Shown piece by piece: positions 52,452 through 62,769 of a DNA stretch of 64,000 nt (its first letter is position 1; each line of letters starts with the position of its first letter). Source of the DNA: Catonella morbi ATCC 51271 (GTDB taxonomy: Bacteria > Bacillota > Clostridia > Lachnospirales > Lachnospiraceae); the NCBI RefSeq assembly GCF_000160035.2, contig NZ_KI535366.1, forward strand, positions 668,112 through 732,111, given 5' to 3'. The position numbers were made by a program, and so were the translations under genes. The notes under the pieces are model-generated. The model was not told the DNA's origin, searched no databases, and saw only the letters and a program-made list of their open reading frames with translations.

Positions 52452-52612
52452 ATGGCGTGTCGTCGTTAAGTGTTCACATTATATCATAAGTACTAAGTTC
52501 AGCCTTCGCCAAAATTGGCTCGACTTCACTAAGTACTTAGATACCGCTCTCACTAAACTCAATCTTCGCCTTTGGCTTGATTTCGTTAAGTGTTCACATT
52601 ATATCACAAGCT
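52452..52612 (-). promoter_or_regulatory. Promoter-bearing repeat upstream of the DUF4300 gene
   Basis: On the minus strand two GATATAATGTGAACACTTAA blocks (TATAAT boxes at 52603-52598 and 52483-52478) are separated by about 115 bases containing TTAGTACTTA. The proximal one with TGATATAAT is 53 bases before the ATG. The same blocks lie upstream of the GH13 gene (16728-16826). Confidence 0.6.
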
Positions 52613-52718
52613 TTTAACCAATTAAATACAGGCAAAAAAATTTAAGAAAATCATTTGAGTTTTGTAATAATAAAGTCAGAATGTTCCAAGTTTAGTATAT
52701 AAAATACTCAATTTTTCA

Positions 52719-55700
52719 TCACTTCGCAGTTATACCAATACGCACCTTCTCTTCCTGAGATAGCGTTCTGCCTGCAAGAATCCCATCAACCTCCTTTGAT
52801 ACCTCTCCTTCACTTAAAACATTGTAAATAGAAGTCATCATCTCGTAAGACCAATGATCACTGTCTTTGCCGGATTTCTCACAGTAATCCTTGTCTATGG
52901 TAATTAACTTACCGTCAGGAGAAATATGCCCGTTGGCATTATATCTTCTTAATGCAACATTAAGCACAAACTTCAGTTTTCCTGTTGAAAAATCGACTAC
53001 GTAACACTTTCTGTCAATATCATTGTTTCTTATAATCATAACTATATCTGCATTTTCATTGTAAAAATGCACATCATCAAAGCTCTGAGGTGTCTGTCGA
53101 CACTCATCATCCATATCCCAAGTGATCAAACCTGAATTACTGTTCCACTTAAATATACTGTTCTTTTTTACTCCCTTTGCTGTTATTTCACCACCGGAAT
53201 TTTCAACATTTATAATCTCACCGCTAATTTCATCAATCTGCTTATTAGTCTCAAGATTATATAAAAATGCGGTTCCCGACAACATATTTACTGCAAGTAT
53301 TTTAGAATCATTTGAAAGCTTCATATTTAATACATCGCCTTTTATTTCACTATATCTCTTTACCTGCTTCAAATTCTCCACATCATAAATACTTAAGCCT
53401 TCTGCACTGTCCATTACAAAGATATGCTTTGAGTCATCCGAAAAATAAACTAAAGATGCCGTATTATTTATATATATCTTCTTTTTCTTGTTATTAGAAA
53501 GATCGTAAAGTTTCAAAGTCTTATGCGGTACATCAGACATATAGTCCTTAAACATCACAGCATAATACCTTCCATTATTAGATATCTGGCATAATTTTGA
53601 AGCTGCTAAAAGAGCATATATTGAAGGCTCATCTACAGTGATTTTCTTTACAGTCCTTCCGTCATCATCCGAAACAGCCAAGTCATTGCCGTCATACAAT
53701 AACATATGAGAACTATCGTTTGAATTTGCCATTATCCTTGCAGTTACGTTTTCTGACAGTACTCTTGACTTTAATTCTATTATCTTAATCGTTTGGCTTT
53801 CGTGGGCATTTGCCAATATCTTACTTCCGTCTTTTAAGAACACAAATTCAGTCGGCACTCCTCCACCATAATTTAGATTTGATTCTATTATAGTCTTATC
53901 TCTCCAGATTGAATAATTACCATTTTCACCAAATCCAACTATAGTATTGGTTTTATTATTATAGGTAAAATATTTCATCTTTATATTCGGAAAATATATT
54001 TCATCACTTATTTCTCCGCTTTTCCCGTCTAAAACAGATATTCTGGGATTTGCCTTCAATATAATATTCTTTCCATCATCACTTTCCATAATCAAATTTA
54101 AATCGCCGAGATCATTAATCATTATCTCCTTCTTAAATACTTCTTTATTATTTTGAAGCGAAAATTTTATAAGTTCCGAGTAGGTAAGCAGAAGAAGATT
54201 TTCACCGTCTGATGAATACTTTGCATATATATACGGTTTTTCATATTCACCCTGACTAGGATCCTTACCGTTTATTCTTGGTATAACCTTAACAATCTTT
54301 CCGTCAGCCATATTTCTTATTGTAATCTGCTCTTCGGTATTCGAGCATAACACTACCAGGATTTCACTTCCGTCTTTACTGATGTCAACTGTTTTTAATG
54401 GCTCACTAATCGCAAACTCACCTTGTTTCTGCCAGTTTGTGGTATCATAAGTGTAGAAAACTAAGACATTGTTAGCATTTACGGCATAAAACAGTTTTGA
54501 ACCATCCTCTGAAAATCTGGTAAGCATTGGCACTCCCTCTATCTCTAGCTTTACCTTCTCTTCTCCTTTTTCCAAATCATATATAATACAGGTATTATCA
54601 AATGAAGATGATGCCAAATATCTGTTATCTTTTGAAAAATCAACCAATTTCACCTGCTGAGTATGTCCCGTAAACACCTCCAGCACCTCACCGTTTTGTA
54701 CGCTTGCAACGGCAGTATCATTATTCTCAAGTCCATAGGCAACATATTTTTCATCATCACTTACCGCCATATATGTCAGATTGTTTTTCGTTGATATAGT
54801 TGTAAGAGTAGATGCACCGCTGTGATATATACTGCTGTTTAGAATAAATTCTTCTTCAGCCTTAAGCGAATCATAGTATTTCATATCCTCTCTCAACATA
54901 CCGTTTGCCTCTTTTGCAACCAATACTCCCTTTAGATAATCTCCCTCTTTTAAGAATTCCTTAGATGTTTTCATAAGTATATTTGCATTGGATTGTACAG
55001 CCTCTTTCCTCGCCAGCTCCGCCTTTTGATATGCATTTGCCATAAATATACCAAAAATCAAAAAGACAGTACCTGACAAGATTGATATACCTAAAATTCT
55101 TCTGTTTTTTCTCTCCTTGTCCCTCTGCTTTAGATCTCCAAAAGCACAGCCAAGGAGGGCTGCCATTATCCTGTACTTTTCTGTTTTTAATATACTTAAG
55201 GATTCCTTTGTGAGTTCCTTTAGGCTTTGCCTGTCATTATCCTGAAGATATGCATATCCCTTAAAATCTGCTTTTAGTACTTTCACAGGTCTTAAATCCG
55301 CTGCCAATATCTCATACGCCGCCTCTTCATTATTACTTTCTTTTCCTTTAAGGGATACGGGAAAAGCCTCATTAGGTTCACCCTCTATCAATACGGGAAT
55401 TATTCTCTCTTGCCCGTGTAAACTCTTAAATATCTCTATCTCTTTCCTGCACCACTCAGATAAAGGTGTGCGCTTTGAGCAAATCACAATCAGATATCTG
55501 CTTGTTTCAAGCGCTTCTCTTATGGATGTACTAAGATCTCTGGCGGCTAATTCTTCCCTGTCTCTAAACACTCTAAACGCCGGTCTTTTGCCATTTTGAT
55601 AAAACTCCTTGGGTGCTTTGAAGGTCTCTATCATCTGATGAACCTGCTTTGCTATACTCTGGTCCGGCTCCACATGCCTATAGCTTATAAAGGCAGTGTA

Positions 55701-55781
55701 CTTATATTCCTTCTCGTTATATTCATTCCCTGCTTTCTTCATTTCGTCAGATGCTGCCTCATATTTTTGCTCTTTATCCAT
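52719..55781 (-). CDS. TIR domain - transmembrane - beta-propeller protein
   Basis: The protein has 1,020 residues from the ATG at 55781, one base after the upstream stop. The N-terminal TIR-type domain spans residues 27-190: YTAFISYRH (28-36), FRDREEL (72-78), and SEWCRKEIEIF with E114 at the position of the catalytic Glu of NADase TIRs. One transmembrane helix lies at 229-249. A helical linker follows, then about 700 residues of WD40/propeller-like repeats (e.g. LVDFSKDNRYLASSSFDNTCIIYDLEKGEE, LYNLETNKQI). Topology suggests a cytosolic TIR and an extracytoplasmic or cytosolic sensor propeller. TIR proteins cleave NAD+ or make signalling nucleotides; activity here is untested. Confidence 0.85.
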   Translation of the reverse strand: MDKEQKYEAASDEMKKAGNEYNEKEYKYTAFISYRHVEPDQSIAKQVHQMIETFKAPKEFYQNGKRPAFRVFRDREELAARDLSTSIREALETSRYLIVICSKRTPLSEWCRKEIEIFKSLHGQERIIPVLIEGEPNEAFPVSLKGKESNNEEAAYEILAADLRPVKVLKADFKGYAYLQDNDRQSLKELTKESLSILKTEKYRIMAALLGCAFGDLKQRDKERKNRRILGISILSGTVFLIFGIFMANAYQKAELARKEAVQSNANILMKTSKEFLKEGDYLKGVLVAKEANGMLREDMKYYDSLKAEEEFILNSSIYHSGASTLTTISTKNNLTYMAVSDDEKYVAYGLENNDTAVASVQNGEVLEVFTGHTQQVKLVDFSKDNRYLASSSFDNTCIIYDLEKGEEKVKLEIEGVPMLTRFSEDGSKLFYAVNANNVLVFYTYDTTNWQKQGEFAISEPLKTVDISKDGSEILVVLCSNTEEQITIRNMADGKIVKVIPRINGKDPSQGEYEKPYIYAKYSSDGENLLLLTYSELIKFSLQNNKEVFKKEIMINDLGDLNLIMESDDGKNIILKANPRISVLDGKSGEISDEIYFPNIKMKYFTYNNKTNTIVGFGENGNYSIWRDKTIIESNLNYGGGVPTEFVFLKDGSKILANAHESQTIKIIELKSRVLSENVTARIMANSNDSSHMLLYDGNDLAVSDDDGRTVKKITVDEPSIYALLAASKLCQISNNGRYYAVMFKDYMSDVPHKTLKLYDLSNNKKKKIYINNTASLVYFSDDSKHIFVMDSAEGLSIYDVENLKQVKRYSEIKGDVLNMKLSNDSKILAVNMLSGTAFLYNLETNKQIDEISGEIINVENSGGEITAKGVKKNSIFKWNSNSGLITWDMDDECRQTPQSFDDVHFYNENADIVMIIRNNDIDRKCYVVDFSTGKLKFVLNVALRRYNANGHISPDGKLITIDKDYCEKSGKDSDHWSYEMMTSIYNVLSEGEVSKEVDGILAGRTLSQEEKVRIGITAK

Positions 55782-55782
55782 T

Positions 55783-57642
55783 TTATTTCTCCGTCTTAAA
55801 CAATGTAAATACCGATAACAAATCATATTCAGGATGACAGATGTCAAACTTATCACCTATAATAATTTCCCATTCATCTATGAGGCAAGGATGAGTTTTT
55901 AAGTTCTCATCCTTTTTGTCACCATAGATAAAATTCATCGCATAGTAGCTGTTGCACCATCTTTTATGCTCAAGTCTTGATAAAAAGTCCAGAATAGGAT
56001 TTTCTTTTAAATACTCGCGAAATTTCTCCTTAAACTCTTTCCAATCCTCTTGCATAAGTTGCTGCAAGTTGCTGAACTCTTCAAACTTTTCGGACAGATA
56101 CTGCATTATCTCATCATCCGAATTATTAAAGAAAATCTTTCTAAGTATTTCTTCCTTTACCCTGCCGTGTGTAGCCGATGCTCTTGAAGATGTCCTCTTT
56201 ACATAAGAAAGTTCATTCCAGCTACTGCCTTTGCCCATGCCCGACATCTCCGCAGCTGTATTATAGCTGTCATTGAAAGCCTTAGCCCTTATGTCAAGAG
56301 ACTCCCTTATCATAATATCACTTGTCATAATCTGCGACACATCACCAAATATCCGGATATTGTCCCGGTTTTTAGGCAGGACATAGGTTAGGTCTATATT
56401 TGATACATTTCTTATTATCTTTGGGATATTTTCAAAATATCCTGTCAACCTCTTAAGATATTTAAGGCTTTTGACCACATCCTCATTCATCATAAAAATA
56501 AGCGATAAATCACCCGCATTTTTTACCTTAGTTAAGCATTCCGTGAGTGAATCCCTTCCTGCCCCAACATCGACAATTTGAAGATTCAGGGCATTTTTAA
56601 GCCCTTCGTTTTTGGCAAGAATTTCATTCATGCGCGTACCTGCATCCTTATCCATTATGCTTACCCTTGTATTTTCTTCAAGGCATAAGGTCATATCATT
56701 TGCAATATACTTTAATAACGCCGCAGTAAGTTCATTTACTCCAATAATCAGAATATGCATATTTTTTATATTTTCGTTGATTTTTTCTAATGAAATACTA
56801 TCCCCGATATGAGTCAGACCTTCAATACTGTTTGTCAGGCTTTTAAGTACGCAATTATCCGACATAAGCATTCTCATAGTCAAATCTGTCTGGTCAAAAT
56901 GTACGGTATCTATCTTTTTAAGAATCTCTGCCTCTTCCCTCTCGCGTATGATCACGTCTTCAATATAGGATGACACTGTTTTAGATTCACATTTTACGTA
57001 AAAGGTAATATTCCTTTTAGGCTTAATTCTTTTGACAATGTTGGCATATAAAGCATAATTTTCAAGGTCGTTGTCAGCACAGAAAAACATATACTTCACT
57101 TTATTTATATTTACGGTATTTAATAACTCCCTTATCTCATTTTTACCACTGTTATCAAAGTCTGTCTGATAGGTGGCTATCCCTTTTTTCTCATATTTTC
57201 CCTTTAGATTATCATCAATAAAATGCTTGGATATAATCGAAATCTTATACGGAGTTTTCTCATTCATCAGGTTAGTTATTAATGTCTTTGACATAAGGCT
57301 GTTTTCAAAAACCAGTATATGATTTCTGCTGAATTTGTTAAAAACTATATTTTTCAGGTGAAGTAAGGTATTTGAAATCTTGGTAAATACGAAGGCAGAT
57401 GTAAGTATAGGAGCCATCCATTTAGCAATTTCATAAAAGATACCCGGGCTGTTCTCAGGTGATATTGGCGGGGCAAATAAAAACATCTTTAAAATGCCGA
57501 ATAAGACATTGGAAAGCCTCAGAAAAGGATTCTCTATACTCACCCTGTAGTATTCATAAAGACTCTGAAAGCCTAAAGCAAGAGTCATGACAAGCAAGAC
57601 AAAATATATTTTTTTCTTATAATAAGTTTTATTTTCCTTCAT
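55783..57642 (-). CDS. Membrane protein with tandem RCK/TrkA-N-like domains and C-terminal RyR domain
   Basis: The protein has 619 residues from the ATG at 57642 (AAAGGTGG upstream; an upstream in-frame ATG lacks an RBS). Two or three hydrophobic segments in the first 110 residues are followed by a TrkA-N-like Rossmann domain (RNHILVFENSLMSKTLITNL) and a second (NMHILIIGVNELTAALLKYIA). The glycine signatures are degenerate. Near the C-terminus LEHKRWCNSYYAMNFIYGDK...LKTHPCLIDEWEI matches the RyR domain pattern (H..W...YG...HP.L..W). It is coupled to the TIR gene. A nucleotide-gated membrane effector or sensor is the likely role. Confidence 0.7.
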   Translation of the reverse strand: MKENKTYYKKKIYFVLLVMTLALGFQSLYEYYRVSIENPFLRLSNVLFGILKMFLFAPPISPENSPGIFYEIAKWMAPILTSAFVFTKISNTLLHLKNIVFNKFSRNHILVFENSLMSKTLITNLMNEKTPYKISIISKHFIDDNLKGKYEKKGIATYQTDFDNSGKNEIRELLNTVNINKVKYMFFCADNDLENYALYANIVKRIKPKRNITFYVKCESKTVSSYIEDVIIREREEAEILKKIDTVHFDQTDLTMRMLMSDNCVLKSLTNSIEGLTHIGDSISLEKINENIKNMHILIIGVNELTAALLKYIANDMTLCLEENTRVSIMDKDAGTRMNEILAKNEGLKNALNLQIVDVGAGRDSLTECLTKVKNAGDLSLIFMMNEDVVKSLKYLKRLTGYFENIPKIIRNVSNIDLTYVLPKNRDNIRIFGDVSQIMTSDIMIRESLDIRAKAFNDSYNTAAEMSGMGKGSSWNELSYVKRTSSRASATHGRVKEEILRKIFFNNSDDEIMQYLSEKFEEFSNLQQLMQEDWKEFKEKFREYLKENPILDFLSRLEHKRWCNSYYAMNFIYGDKKDENLKTHPCLIDEWEIIIGDKFDICHPEYDLLSVFTLFKTEK

Positions 57643-57871
57643 GATACCACCTTTCAGCTTTTTCACTGTTTCAGCCTTACTGTTCTTTAGCAAAGGCAGA
57701 AGGATGCTTCCTTCTACAGAAACTGCATCCTTCTCAAATTCGGGTCGTATTCCTCCATAGGTGTCCGCCAAATATCCAAAGCAATCTGTCTGTCAGGAAC
57801 AGAGCCTGCCACTATATGATAAATAAGAAAATGATAAAAAATAGGGGAAAATAGTAGAAATCGTCTGTATA
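57643..57871. other. Intergenic region between glyA and the RyR-domain gene
   Basis: There is no convincing gene. A perfect inverted repeat AGAAGGATGC/GCATCCTTCT spans about 57699-57736 without a T-tail on the minus strand. A clear promoter for the RyR-TIR pair was not found. Confidence 0.4.
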
Positions 57872-59125
57872 TTATCCCTCATAAATCGGATACTTCTTGG
57901 TTAACACTGAAACCTTAGAAAGTATCTCTTCTTTACTGTTTTCAAAATCTGTTGCAACTTTGAAGAGACAGTCCGCAATAACTGCCATGTCTTCTTCCTT
58001 AAATCCTCTGGCTGTCACAGCAGGGGTACCGATACGCACACCGGAAGTCACAAAATACGAACGTGGATCACGCGGAATACTGTTTTTATTCAAGGTAATA
58101 TTCACTTCATCACAGAGATTCTGCATGTCTTTTCCCGTCACTCCCTCAAAATTAGTTAAATCAACCAACATAAGGTGATTATCCGTGCCTGAAGAAACCA
58201 GTTTAAATCCACGCTTCATCATTTCCCCGCCAAGTGCCCTTGCATTCTTTACCACCTGCTCCTGGTATACCTTATAGTCCGGCTTTAAAGCCTCTCCGAA
58301 GCAAACTGCCTTAGCGGCAATCACATGTTCAAGCGGTCCACCCTGTATTCCCGGGAAAACAGCCTTATTAAAATTATATTTTTCTGCCGCGGCAGCCGTA
58401 GAAAGGATGATACCTCCCCTTGGTCCGCGTAAGGTCTTGTGAGTTGTAGATGTCACTATATCAGCATAAGGAACCGGGCTTGGATGCACACCTGCCGCAA
58501 CAAGACCTGCAATATGTGCCATGTCCACAAAAAGTACCGCTCCCACTTCGTCTGCTATTTCCCTGAACTTCTTAAAATCAATCACTCTCGGATAGGCAGA
58601 TGCGCCGGCAATAATCATCTTTGGTCTGTGCTTCTTTGCAAGAGCAAGAATCTCATCATAATCCAAGAAACCCTCTTCAGTAATTCCGTAAGGCACAATA
58701 TTATAAAATAATCCCGAAAAGTTAACAGGAGAGCCATGGGTTAAGTGTCCGCCTGCGTCAAGGCTCATTCCCATGATGGTATCTCCCGGCGAACAAACCG
58801 CCATTGTAACCGCCATATTTGCCTGAGCTCCAGAATGCGGCTGTACATTGGCATATTCTGCTCCAAAAAGCTTCTTTGCTCTTTCAATGGCAATATTTTC
58901 TAATACATCTACTTCCTGGCAGCCTCCGTAATAGCGTTTCCCCGGATAACCTTCCGCATATTTATTGGCAAGCACCGTTCCCATAGTAACCATTGCAGCC
59001 GTAGAAACAATATTTTCCGACGCAATTAATTCTATATTGTTCTGCTGCCTCTCATACTCATCTATTATTCCTGCACCCACTTCCGGATCCGTTTCACGGA
59101 TAAAATTCATTATATCTTTTACCAT
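57872..59125 (-). CDS. glyA: Serine hydroxymethyltransferase
   Basis: The protein has 417 residues from the ATG at 59125 (GGAG 5 bases upstream). It is a PLP enzyme interconverting serine and glycine with tetrahydrofolate. Motifs: [36 protein letters not shown], and the PLP lysine in [29 protein letters not shown] is conserved. It has its own promoter. Confidence 0.97.
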   Translation of the reverse strand: MVKDIMNFIRETDPEVGAGIIDEYERQQNNIELIASENIVSTAAMVTMGTVLANKYAEGYPGKRYYGGCQEVDVLENIAIERAKKLFGAEYANVQPHSGAQANMAVTMAVCSPGDTIMGMSLDAGGHLTHGSPVNFSGLFYNIVPYGITEEGFLDYDEILALAKKHRPKMIIAGASAYPRVIDFKKFREIADEVGAVLFVDMAHIAGLVAAGVHPSPVPYADIVTSTTHKTLRGPRGGIILSTAAAAEKYNFNKAVFPGIQGGPLEHVIAAKAVCFGEALKPDYKVYQEQVVKNARALGGEMMKRGFKLVSSGTDNHLMLVDLTNFEGVTGKDMQNLCDEVNITLNKNSIPRDPRSYFVTSGVRIGTPAVTARGFKEEDMAVIADCLFKVATDFENSKEEILSKVSVLTKKYPIYEG

Positions 59126-59170
59126 ATTTACTCCTTTAGTTATGTATTTTAGTTTCACCTGCTATGGTCT

Positions 59171-59199
59171 ATTATATGTGTTTGTTCTCAGATAGTAAA
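59171..59199 (-). promoter_or_regulatory. glyA promoter
   Basis: Minus strand TTTACT (59199-59194), 17 bases, TATAAT (59176-59171), about 45 bases before the ATG. Confidence 0.65.
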
Positions 59200-59228
59200 T
59201 AAGAATAGTTTTCTTTCAGTTTCTGTAA

Positions 59229-59336
59229 TTAATTACCTTCCTCTAATTTTAACTTTTTCTTAGCCCAATCATAGTGGCTTGACATTGTGCTTACAAAATA
59301 GGGAGCAAATGTACTGCCTGCCCATTCTTCACTCAC
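59229..59336 (-). CDS. Short overlapping ORF (35 residues)
   Basis: A GTG at 59336 overlaps the last codons of the large upstream gene (CGTGAGTGA) and opens a 35-residue frame: MSEEWAGSTFAPYFVSTMSS, then HYDWAKKKLKLEEGN. The composition is protein-like. It could be a tiny coupled gene, or the true C-terminus of the upstream protein reached by a frameshift. Confidence 0.35.
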   Translation of the reverse strand: MSEEWAGSTFAPYFVSTMSSHYDWAKKKLKLEEGN

Positions 59337-62300
59337 GCAATCCCAATATTTTTACCAGGATTTTTGCCTTTTTTATTGCAGCAGACTTGGCAGTACTGTT
59401 TGCAATTTCTAAAAGACCTTGCCATTTTGCATCTTCCGGAGGAATAAATCCCCTGCCGGCTGCTTCCTTTAAATAGTCTGCATAGTAAATACAAATATCC
59501 AAAATTCTGTTTATCCATACCGGTGGCTTATTATCTTTCACAGTCTTTGCTCCTGCATATTTGATGCACTCACTTAGCATTACCCAAAGCACACTCAGAA
59601 GTTCTCTTTCCTTCTCAACCACCCGTACCAGCTTTGCAGGGCTGATATCTTCATGAAGCAGTAACTCTCTTGTAATATCTCTCAATGATTCCACATTCAG
59701 TTCACCGGTTTTTATCAATTCTTTGGTAAGGCTTTTTGCGCCATAAATACTTTCTCCGTCCTGAGCTAAAAGTGCCACAGCAATAGTGAGGAGAGTCTTT
59801 GAATATGGGGTGGATTCTCCTTCTAACGGACCGTTTTCTTCATTTCTCCAATTTCTGAACCTGCTTACCACAATCTTCTTTTTTATATTATCATAATGAA
59901 GCCATACAGACTTTTCTTCTTCATCTATAATTTCCCCGTTATGATTAGCCCTAAATGCAGAAATCTGTCCCTCATTTCTAAGTCCGTAAATCCACCCGGC
60001 TATTGTTATCTGATATTCATACTCAGGTACATCAGGCAGATTTAAGTTAAATTGAAAAACTTTTTCATTTTTTCTTATTTCAACAGTTTTTACACTCATA
60101 GAAACATTATCGGGGATAAGTGTTTTTGGCTCAGGTAATGTCACCCATACTTCATCAAAGTCATTTTTTGAGATTGGAGTATCCGATGCCTCTTCACTGT
60201 TTTCCGGTTCTTTTATAATCTCTGTATCAAAAGATTTTAATTTATTCACGATTTCTTTTGCATAGCCTACTGCCTTTGAAGCCCCTGATTTAGCAGCAAG
60301 ATTTTTAACTGCCTTCATTTCCAATACACTATTAGGAGCAAACTTGTTTTGCACGGCTATGATAACCTCATCCAGATAATCTCTTAAAAACTTTACAACC
60401 TCAGCAGTTCCTGTCAGCATTCTGGGAGCCCCAAGCGATACTTCCACAGTATCACAGGCGGCTTGCCATACAACACTTAACATACCGTCTTTTGCCATAC
60501 ATTCCATAGAAAGAGCCATACTTGCCAGATTTGAGGGCGTATCACCATTCCAGTCCAAATAAGAAATATCTGCTGTATCCGGAAGCAGAAGTCCCCTTTC
60601 CCAGGCTTCATGGGTTGCATTAATCACATCTTCCGCATTCTCATCACTTAGATTACTCTCTATAGCAAGCCAGTTCATCAGTGCACCCTTTGTAATCGGC
60701 TTTCTTCTTCTTGCTATCTGTCTTAAAATTATACCCTGCCCATGGTATACCTCACAGTCTCTGTGTACCGCCGTAAGAGCATAATCTCCCCAAGTCGGAA
60801 ACATAGAAAACATAGAATCATTGCTGTATGAAAATCTATTCGGTAAGGCTTTCAGACTTTTTGGCATATCAAGTTCCACCTTCCAGCACGAGGTTTTTCC
60901 GGGTGTAAATTCCGGTTCAATATATGGATCTTTTAAGTATTCGACAATTATTTCACCGACTAATACGTCATTTCCGTATTCATCCTGTAAAAGTTCTCCT
61001 GACGGAAGTAAGATTTTCAAATTTATATCATTTAGTTTTTCTAAGTACTCTTTTGCATCTTTTTCTGTAACCGAATCAATGTCTAGCCTTGTAAGTGCAA
61101 GTTGTAAATCAGGCTCTGAAACATATGATAAATTTTCATTTTTATATATTAGCAGACGATTGATTAAATCGGATAATCCGATACTTAAATCTTCATAACT
61201 CGGAGTGCTTAGTAAGCATGGCCATTTGTTGATAGACGTAAATAACACAATGTTTCTTGTATATAAGAGTTCACCATACACGATTCTTAAAACTTGTTTT
61301 TCACCATCCCACACTTCTCTCATTCTATCCGGGCATATATTATTTTCCAGATTTTTTGCCCATATACCAAGTGCCAATATGCCGCTTGAGTCATTGTTCG
61401 AAATTCCTGCCAGACTCATTTTAGCCTCATTGGGATTTTTGTATGCAATGTTATTTGCCATAGCAATTAATCTCTCAAAAGTAATATCCTCAACACATTC
61501 CTTTCTTTCTGAAATCACTGCCACCAAATCCGTCAATGCCTCCGGTGAAATTTCTCCTATCTCAAACTCAGGAAGTTCCCAAAGTTTCGGTGTTTCCCTC
61601 CAAAGTCCCTGTACCTCTTCTTTTACATCTTCTTTTTCAAGTTCCAAGCCCCAAGCCTTCTCCAGACTGTCGGCAAGTTTTGATATACTTTTATCCTCAT
61701 CCTGCTTATACAGTAAAATCCATTCTTCATACTCTTTTGCAGACTTCGGTTTTTCCCTTTTTAAAGCAGCATTTAAAATCATTTTTTTAATTTTCTTAAC
61801 CTTTGCGAAACTGCAGGAAATAAGAACCTGATACAGCAAATCTTCTGAAGCATTTTCTATAAGAACCGGTGCAAATCTTTCAAGTAAAGCGGTTTCTCCA
61901 AGTCCCAACAGTGGAATGATTGTTTCTGCTCGAGATCTGATATCATCATCCGTAAGTCCTATTTGCTCCAAAATATTCATCAGTTCTTTTCTGTCGCCCG
62001 GTCTTTGTGCAATATTTAGTGCATAAAATACCTGTTCCATAGCAGCTTCTTTTGTAAGCACATTATTCTCTACCCCCCAGATCAGCACTTTTGAAAAAGG
62101 TCCTGTTGACGGCACATTCACAGAAATACCCATTTCAATATGCTCTATAAATCTTCTTATAATATCCTCTTTTGCCGGTGCAAATCCTTCGTCAAAGTTT
62201 TGTTCTTTTCTTTCAGAGCCCAAAACCATTGCTGCAACTGCCGCCCAGTCCTTCATATACTCCACCGATTCAGGAATATCAAGATTCATTTGATGAACCA

Positions 62301-62712
62301 GTTTTATCGCCAATGTACCAAGAACCGACAAGGAGTGTTCCCATATTCTCCTGTTTGAAGTACAGGCAGCCTTAATAAAATTCATAGCGTAAGTTTCACC
62401 CCGAGACTCAACAGCCTTTAAAGCAACCTCACTGCCTCGCCTTAAAATATGTGCTGCACGCTTGGCATCCACTCCTACACGGATTGCAAAGATTGCAAGT
62501 TTGCCTAAATCAACATCCACGACAGGAACAAAGCCGTAAGAATTCTCAGATAATTGCTTAAGTTCCAACCATTCACCCGTTTTCAGTCCTTCCCTTGCAA
62601 TTTTTTGTTCTTCACTGCTTCCTGTTCCAAGGTTTAAAATATCTTCAAAATCTGTTTCCTCATATCCCAGAGAGCGATAAATTTCCACCGCTTTTTCAAG
62701 TTTGCCTGCCAT
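59329..62712 (-). CDS. Large helical-repeat protein (DUF6493-like)
   Basis: The protein has 1,127 residues from the ATG at 62712 (GGAGG 5 bases upstream). The N-terminal two-thirds look like HEAT/ARM-type helical repeats (e.g. IWEHSLSVLGTLAIKLVHQM, KEAAMEQVFYALNIAQRPGD); the rest is mixed with a beta-rich segment around 900-1000. There is no signal peptide and no catalytic motif that I recognise. Position next to a SWIM zinc-finger gene resembles the SWIM/DUF6493 pairs known in other bacteria, so that family is my best guess. The function is unknown. Confidence 0.55.
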   Translation of the reverse strand: MAGKLEKAVEIYRSLGYEETDFEDILNLGTGSSEEQKIAREGLKTGEWLELKQLSENSYGFVPVVDVDLGKLAIFAIRVGVDAKRAAHILRRGSEVALKAVESRGETYAMNFIKAACTSNRRIWEHSLSVLGTLAIKLVHQMNLDIPESVEYMKDWAAVAAMVLGSERKEQNFDEGFAPAKEDIIRRFIEHIEMGISVNVPSTGPFSKVLIWGVENNVLTKEAAMEQVFYALNIAQRPGDRKELMNILEQIGLTDDDIRSRAETIIPLLGLGETALLERFAPVLIENASEDLLYQVLISCSFAKVKKIKKMILNAALKREKPKSAKEYEEWILLYKQDEDKSISKLADSLEKAWGLELEKEDVKEEVQGLWRETPKLWELPEFEIGEISPEALTDLVAVISERKECVEDITFERLIAMANNIAYKNPNEAKMSLAGISNNDSSGILALGIWAKNLENNICPDRMREVWDGEKQVLRIVYGELLYTRNIVLFTSINKWPCLLSTPSYEDLSIGLSDLINRLLIYKNENLSYVSEPDLQLALTRLDIDSVTEKDAKEYLEKLNDINLKILLPSGELLQDEYGNDVLVGEIIVEYLKDPYIEPEFTPGKTSCWKVELDMPKSLKALPNRFSYSNDSMFSMFPTWGDYALTAVHRDCEVYHGQGIILRQIARRRKPITKGALMNWLAIESNLSDENAEDVINATHEAWERGLLLPDTADISYLDWNGDTPSNLASMALSMECMAKDGMLSVVWQAACDTVEVSLGAPRMLTGTAEVVKFLRDYLDEVIIAVQNKFAPNSVLEMKAVKNLAAKSGASKAVGYAKEIVNKLKSFDTEIIKEPENSEEASDTPISKNDFDEVWVTLPEPKTLIPDNVSMSVKTVEIRKNEKVFQFNLNLPDVPEYEYQITIAGWIYGLRNEGQISAFRANHNGEIIDEEEKSVWLHYDNIKKKIVVSRFRNWRNEENGPLEGESTPYSKTLLTIAVALLAQDGESIYGAKSLTKELIKTGELNVESLRDITRELLLHEDISPAKLVRVVEKERELLSVLWVMLSECIKYAGAKTVKDNKPPVWINRILDICIYYADYLKEAAGRGFIPPEDAKWQGLLEIANSTAKSAAIKKAKILVKILGLRE

Positions 62713-62769
62713 ACTAACCTCCATACCTCCTCTTTTAGCCTACTGTACAAACAGTAATTAATAGTGTTT

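Noticed and set aside
57643-57771. N-terminal extension of the RyR-domain gene from an ATG at 57771.
   Set aside because: No ribosome binding site, the stretch includes a strong inverted repeat, and the ATG at 57642 has AAAGGTGG and leads directly into a membrane helix.
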